Assembly: GCA_022747635.1 (NCBI GenBank)
Contig: JAKTNV010000001.1
Location: forward strand, 30,642,490 to 30,706,489
DNA from: Hetaerina americana
Lineage: Eukaryota; Arthropoda; Insecta; Odonata; Calopterygidae
Direction of reading: 5' to 3'
DNA length: 64,000 bases
The notes under the pieces: model-generated
The model's database searches: none
What the model saw: the letters and a program-made list of their open reading frames with translations, nothing else
Told to the model about the DNA's origin: nothing
Translations under genes and position numbers: made by a program
Part shown: positions 59,320 through 64,000 of the stretch, piece after piece
Position numbering within the stretch: the first letter of the stretch is position 1
How the letters are laid out: each line of letters opens with the position of its first letter

Positions 59320-61261
59320 TGTAATTAAGACAGTTATGCTATCAGCACGACGGGAGTGTAGTGGCGGGTTGCGTGTCTTCAAGGATATAAATATTTTTCT
59401 CTCCTCCCTGGCCCATCATCACCCCATGCATCACCGAATTTCTCACATATCTCGGACATTTACCCATTATCCATAACAGATTCTATTCAAAATTCAATAT
59501 AACCTCCAGATAAATGGACGTCATTTGCATCAGATTTATTTTCACATGCCAATCTCTCCGTGCCTCGGTGGAAATTGTTCACTGCCATTTCCACTCGTAA
59601 CTCTCACTATGAGTTAGTAGGCCTATTGGCGATATACTATATTCCTTCGCTGGCCACATGAAAAAAACGGCAAGGCATGTCGTCGTCGTCACTGATTTCC
59701 TGAATACATTCATTTTCACCTTCCATACTTCCTCCTCTGTCTTCTCCACATCTACTACGTGGTCCTTGCAATTAACTGATTAGTCTCGACAGCAAAATAT
59801 CTTTCATAAATCAAACATTCATCACATCTATACACACAAAGCGCAAAGATAAGACACAATAACTCCAATCTATCAGATGTCATCTATCTTGAAATTAACG
59901 TTCTATTCTGTACTCACTCTATCCACAGTAACCTAATATGAAACAATCCCAAATCTTTTGATGAACTTCTTCCTGATTAACGACATTCTTTCCAAATCCA
60001 TGGACATCCAGAGATCCTCCCTTTCAAAAGTCCTGGCTCAAAGCTTTTATAAATAATAGCACTCACATATCACCTCCATCAACTGCTACCCAGATATATT
60101 ATCTCAAATCTAGCCAAAAATACGAGTAACTTTCCTCCATCCTGAGCAAGCACAAAATACGACCAAATATACCCTAATTATCCCTCCGTCACTTTTAAAA
60201 GGCACGTCAATCTATCAGAGATTCTCAGTACGTGCCACCGATTCTCTAAAAATTCTCTGCTACCCATAAATCTCTACACCTCAATTAGTAATCCACCCCG
60301 GCAACCTACAATCGAGTCAGATGCAAATTTTATCCACACATAATCACTTCCCTCCCCTTGGAGCTCCCCAATTCACTCCCATACGATCTTATTCTCTTTT
60401 TCATCTCCAGAAATATGATTTACTACCTAAAATATGAACTTTGTGCCTCCTTCTTTATTGGATCAAAAACCCTGTCTTCAATCTTCGTATTCACATTCAA
60501 TGTTCCACATTAAACACTACTTTACTGTTAGTCTGACTTCCAGTCCCAAAATACACCTTCCTTTATAATTTTCTGTCCATGACTCATTTCAGTGATTTAT
60601 TTATTGCCTAAGTGTCATCTAGGAAACTATTTTGCTGCTTAAGAATATTGAAAAGGTATGCACTTGGCTTTTATGATCCTTCCCGAATCTTTGACGTGGC
60701 TGAAGGGCTTGTGCGTTTTAATGAACCCTATCGCTATGCTGGCAGGAGTAATGACATTTGATCCTGGTAGTGTCACCCATGCCAACTATGGCAGTCAGCC
60801 GATTCGGTCGTGTGTCATGCTTGACAGCAGACAGGCAAGGCTTCCTCGGTTGTCCTCTCACGAAATCCTTGTAAAGGAAAAGCGACAGTAGCGCTGCCGA
60901 AGACACAGAGAACGATCAAATTAGTTAGAATAGGACCTTGAAATGTTAGGACAATGTTGAGGACAGGAAAATCAAAAAATATAAAGTGAGGAATGGAGAA
61001 ATGAAAAATGTAAGGATATATAGAGGAACTAAATGGTAAAGGCCGGAAACCTTATAGGTATAGAAAGGGATGACGAGAATAGCTTTGGTAAAAGAACAAG
61101 GCTAAGTTAGGAGGGCATAAACTAGAGCAGATGGAACGTTTTATCTATCTCGGGAATGTTCGGAACCAAAATGTTAAAAGAAATAGGGATTAAGGGGAAG
61201 ATTTGCATTTAACAAAGAAACTTTCACGAGGAGGAAGTAATTGATGGCAGGGATAAAAAAA

Positions 61262-61265
<4 letters not shown>
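59320..61265. other. Repeat-like sequence without a recognised gene
   Basis: 59.35-60.6 kb is C/T-rich on the + strand with no long frame. 60.65-60.95 kb has a CpG-richer block resembling 5' sequence of old retroelements, but I cannot name it. Confidence 0.35.

Positions 61266-61266
<1 letters not shown>

Positions 61267-61329
<63 letters not shown>
61267..61329. repeat. (TA)n microsatellite 1
   Basis: Uninterrupted alternating TA of about 63 bp. It borders the 3' tail of a - strand Penelope-like fragment. Confidence 0.95.
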
Positions 61330-61330
<1 letters not shown>

Positions 61331-61450
61331 CATTTGGGTAGCACATTAAAAAACAAACATATAAATAGAGAACATGTAAAACGACACTCAAGTTTTAGAT
61401 TGTTTGAGTTTTCAGCCTTCTCCGAGGCTTTCTTCAGGTCAGACTGGAAG
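61330..61450 (-). mobile_element. Penelope-like element 3' tail, fragment D
   Basis: The - strand reads CTGAAGA (61437-61431), AGCC/GGCT stem, GAAA, then a T-rich tail ending at the TA array, the same arrangement as the 3' tails of fragments B and C. Placement is by tail structure, not protein, so the family call is moderately sure. Confidence 0.5.
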
Positions 61451-62070
61451 GTATCGGAGGGCATCTATGGAGCCTAGGGTGGGGAATGTGCAGGGTATGC
61501 TAGTTAGGGAATTGAAGGGAATTCTTTCATTCCCTTCCCAGCATACCTTGTACATTCCCCCCACTCGTATATACATGCATACATGTATGTGAAATCACAA
61601 CACTTCCTCCAACCTTCTTCCCAAATGCCCCTCAGTCACCTTAAAAGGGCCCATGAACATGTCAGATCTCTTTAAATCATCCAAGCCTCTCTCAAAATCC
61701 CCTCCCATCCCCAGAGCCACACCCACTCCATGTCATCGAGGGAGATGCAAAACTTGCCCTATTTTGACCAATCTACCCCTATCCATCCCACCTTTTAACT
61801 CTCTCCTGCCCTTCACCCACTCCTCTTGCACATAAAAGACTGTTGTCTAACATCTGGCCAGTAAACTCTGCCCAGCCTTTTACATAGGCCAATGTTCCAC
61901 GGCCTTGAACCTCAGGATAAACCTTCATCATGCCTCGTCCAATCTGCAGGTCTCCCCATCCCAAAACCTGCCTCCCATCATAACACCCCCTTCAACCAGT
62001 GCTACAGTGTTTCTGTTCTAACTTCCCTTCTCCCATCTGATAGCCTCATAGAATTAAAAACTTTATAAAT

Positions 62071-62072
<2 letters not shown>
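61451..62072 (+). mobile_element. Penelope-like element, C-terminal linker and degraded GIY-YIG domain (fragment A)
   Basis: The + strand reads NTSSNLLPKCPSVTLKGPMN, then PLSKSPPIPRATPTPCHRGR, then CKTCPIL (Cys-rich linker of Penelope-like RT proteins). A stop-broken GIY-YIG-like stretch follows (KLCPAFYIGQCSTALNLRIN, LHHASSNL). It parallels fragment B closely. It ends at (TA)n array 2. Confidence 0.75.

Positions 62073-62139
<67 letters not shown>
62073..62139. repeat. (TA)n microsatellite 2
   Basis: Uninterrupted TA array lying between the 3' ends of fragment A (+) and fragment B (-). Confidence 0.95.
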
Positions 62140-62141
<2 letters not shown>

Positions 62142-63032
62142 TATGCTTTCATAGACGTAACACGGAAGTGCCGAATAGTACAATACACAGTAACACATAA
62201 TATAGAAACACAAAAAAAGAGAACACTCACACGTATTTTCTTGATATTTCGACGGAAACAATCCGTCTTCCTCTGAAGATGTAGAAGTAATGACTGCTGG
62301 AATTGTTGAGGTGAGGGGTGCGAGAGAAAGGGAAGGGGGCCAGGGGAAGGGGAGAACGGGAGGCGAAGGAGGGGTGAAAGGAATGGTTGGGGAGAGGAAA
62401 GGGAGAGGGAAGGGGTGGAAGTAACAGTTTTAGGCCACTCCCATCAGTGAACGACATTGAGGCCCGGATGCTGATAGGCCATACAGATGTAAATGAAAGC
62501 CAATTCAAGGGTTTTTAATTCTATAGGGTTATCGGATGTGGGAAGGGACGCTAGGACGGAAACATTGTAACACTGGTTGAAGGGGGTATTATGATGGGAA
62601 GCATGTTTAGGGATGGGGAGACCCGCGGACGGGGAGGAGGGATTGCACGAGGCGCGGTGGTTGTTAATCCTAATGTTAAGTGGTGTGGAACATTGGCCTA
62701 TGTAAAAGGACGGGCAGAGTTTACAGGTAAGAAGATAAACAACATTCTTGGAAGTGCAAGAGGAATAGGGGAAGGGCGGGAGAGAGTTGAATGGTGGGAT
62801 GGAGTGGGGTGGAGTGGTGAAAATAGGGCAGGTTTTGCATCTTGCTCGATGACATGGAGTGGGTATGGCTCTGGGTGTGTGAGGGGATTTTGAGAGTGGC
62901 CTGGTGGATTTGAGGATATCTGCTAGGTTGGCGGGACGTTTGAAGGTGACAGAGGGGCAATTGGGGAGAAGGTTGGAGGAAGTGTTGTGATTTTTGAGGA
63001 TGGGGAATAGGTCTTTGAGGATGACTTCGATG
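62140..63032 (-). mobile_element. Penelope-like element, linker plus GIY-YIG endonuclease domain (fragment B)
   Basis: The - strand reads LTDIEVILKDLFPILKNHNT, NTSSNLLPNCPSVTFKRPAN, then RARCKTCPIF (Cys linker), then NVVYLLTCKLCPSFYIGQCS, TPLNIRINNHRASC: the GIY-YIG nuclease core (L-L-T-C, YIG, R-I-N-N-H) typical of Penelope-like retroelements. Next come SHHNTPFNQCYNVSVLASLP and TLELAFIYICMAYQHPGLN. A C/T-rich 3' UTR and a hammerhead-like tail motif (about 62275-62240) precede the TA array. It is 5'-truncated, with the RT catalytic core missing. Confidence 0.85.
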
Positions 63033-63537
63033 TCAGTGAGATGACAATCGATGTCACCTCCTTATACACATCCATTCCTCACCAAGAAGGCCTTTCTTCC
63101 CTACGTTACTTCCTCTCCAAACGCCCTACCCCTCAAATCCCCAGTACCGATTTTCTCATTGATCTTTCCAACTTCATTCTCACCCGCAACTCCTTTTCTT
63201 TCAACAATAACCATTACCTCCAAATAAAGGAGCTCACTCCATCCCTATCTCCGCTTCACTCTCTTCTTCCTTTCCCCTCCCCCAACTCCTTCTCTCACCC
63301 CTCCCCTGCCTCCCGTTCTCCCCTTTCCCTGCCCCCCTACCCTTTCTCTCACAACTTCACCTCCCCTATACCCAGGCAGTACTACTGTTTTTCTGCAGAA
63401 GATGGAGGTAAATTGTGTAGAAATTATTAAGAAATATTGTGTAAGTGTTCTTTTTATGTGTTCTGATGTTGCTTGTTGCTGTCCAAGTTTTCTTTACTCA
63501 ACACTTCCATGTTTCGTCTACAAAATCATCTATATAC

Positions 63538-63538
<1 letters not shown>
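63033..63538 (+). mobile_element. Penelope-like element, RT fragment fused to 3' tail (fragment C)
   Basis: The + strand starts MTIDVTSLYTSIPHQEGLSS (the D-x-x-S-L-Y-T-x-I-P reverse-transcriptase motif of Penelope-like elements), continues to ILTRNSFSFNNNHYLQ, then jumps at about 63235 to the C/T-rich 3' UTR and tail shared with fragment B (GCAGAAGATGG, GAAATTATTAAGAAATATTG, ACACTTCCATGTTTCGTCTA). It is internally deleted. It abuts fragment B head-to-head and ends at a TA array. Confidence 0.8.

Positions 63539-63595
<57 letters not shown>
63539..63595. repeat. (TA)n microsatellite 3
   Basis: TA array directly after the 3' tail of fragment C. Confidence 0.95.
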
Positions 63596-63597
<2 letters not shown>

Positions 63598-63718
63598 TCA
63601 TATATACAGAAACAGATATAAGGAAAAGGGATAGGAACACACATAAAGGACAAACACAATAGAGGTGGGGAAGGCGGAATCGAACGGATTACAAGAGTAA
63701 AAATATTTCCTTGACCGG

Positions 63719-63726
63719 GATATATA

Positions 63727-63787
<61 letters not shown>

Positions 63788-63810
63788 AATATATATATAT
63801 TATATATATA

Positions 63811-63870
<60 letters not shown>
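63719..63870. repeat. (TA)n microsatellite 4, interrupted by TAT/ATA shifts
   Basis: Long TA-rich array with several phase slips, directly followed by a conserved-looking single-copy segment. Confidence 0.95.
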
Positions 63871-63872
<2 letters not shown>

Positions 63873-64000
63873 TAGCTGAATACCCGGCTTTGCACGGGTT
63901 AGAGAGAAACAGTTATATAAATATACTACATAAATAAAAACAACAAATTATAAAGTACAATAATACATTACTTCATACAAATTTAAGAATCTTTTTTATT
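63871..64000. repeat. Repeat terminus ACTAGCTG...CCCGGCTTTGCACGGG next to the TA array
   Basis: It begins ACTAGCTGAATACCCGGC and contains a small hairpin (CCCGGCTTTGCACGGG). This kind of sequence next to TA arrays is frequent in arthropod interspersed repeats. I do not know the family and it runs off the window. Confidence 0.4.

Noticed and set aside
61174..61464. 96-aa ORF rich in Ile-Tyr repeats, and similar ORFs at 62046-62261 and 63402-63662
   Set aside because: They are translations of (TA)n arrays and element tails.

Overview
This is an animal nuclear window, most likely from an arthropod and probably an insect. It is AT-rich, its genes are split by GT-AG introns, and it carries Tc1/mariner, pogo/Tigger, Penelope-like, LINE and tRNA-derived repeats. 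The species cannot be read from the sequence. Only three protein-coding genes are well supported; most other short ORFs are chance frames in introns, UTRs or repeats.

Layout. (1) At 1-8.9 kb on the + strand is the 3' part of a cuticlin-type ZP-domain membrane protein gene. The visible exons join in frame to a TGA at 7710, followed by a ~1.2 kb 3' UTR. A decayed Tigger element lies in its last intron and a LINE relic in an earlier intron. (2) 8.9-15.4 kb has no recognised gene. It holds a CpG-rich patch, a diverged tandem duplication and a TA-flanked MITE. (3) From 33.5 kb leftwards on the - strand is a long charged, coiled-coil gene resembling FBF1, a ciliary transition-fibre protein. Five exons are firm (33506 to 24545). 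Three further exons (24066-23345, 21430-21290, 15537-15448) continue the same reading phase and would close the protein at about 1163 aa. Its introns contain an uninterrupted mariner, two fold-back insertions, LINE relics and SINEs. (4) At 33.76-40.5 kb on the + strand is a complete eight-exon ArfGAP with dual PH domains (ADAP/centaurin-alpha), head-to-head with the FBF1-like gene across 254 bp. (5) 40.5-57.3 kb is AT-rich sequence with no supported gene and several tRNA-like repeats. (6) 54.8-64 kb is a transposon-rich end: an internally deleted mariner, a mariner relic, a rearranged mariner with 218-bp inverted ends, then paired inverted Penelope-like fragments separated by (TA)n arrays.

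The most interesting signal is a set of short fold-back insertions (25.4, 28.8 and 29.3 kb). Two have identical 13-bp target duplications and the same internal layout. Two carry sequences matching the hammerhead ribozyme core (CTGANGA, stem, GAAA or near, palindromic helix III, TC). Degenerate versions of the same pattern occur in the 3' tails of the Penelope-like copies at the right end. This suggests a small non-autonomous, ribozyme-bearing family of the animal 'retrozyme' kind, possibly mobilised by Penelope-like elements.
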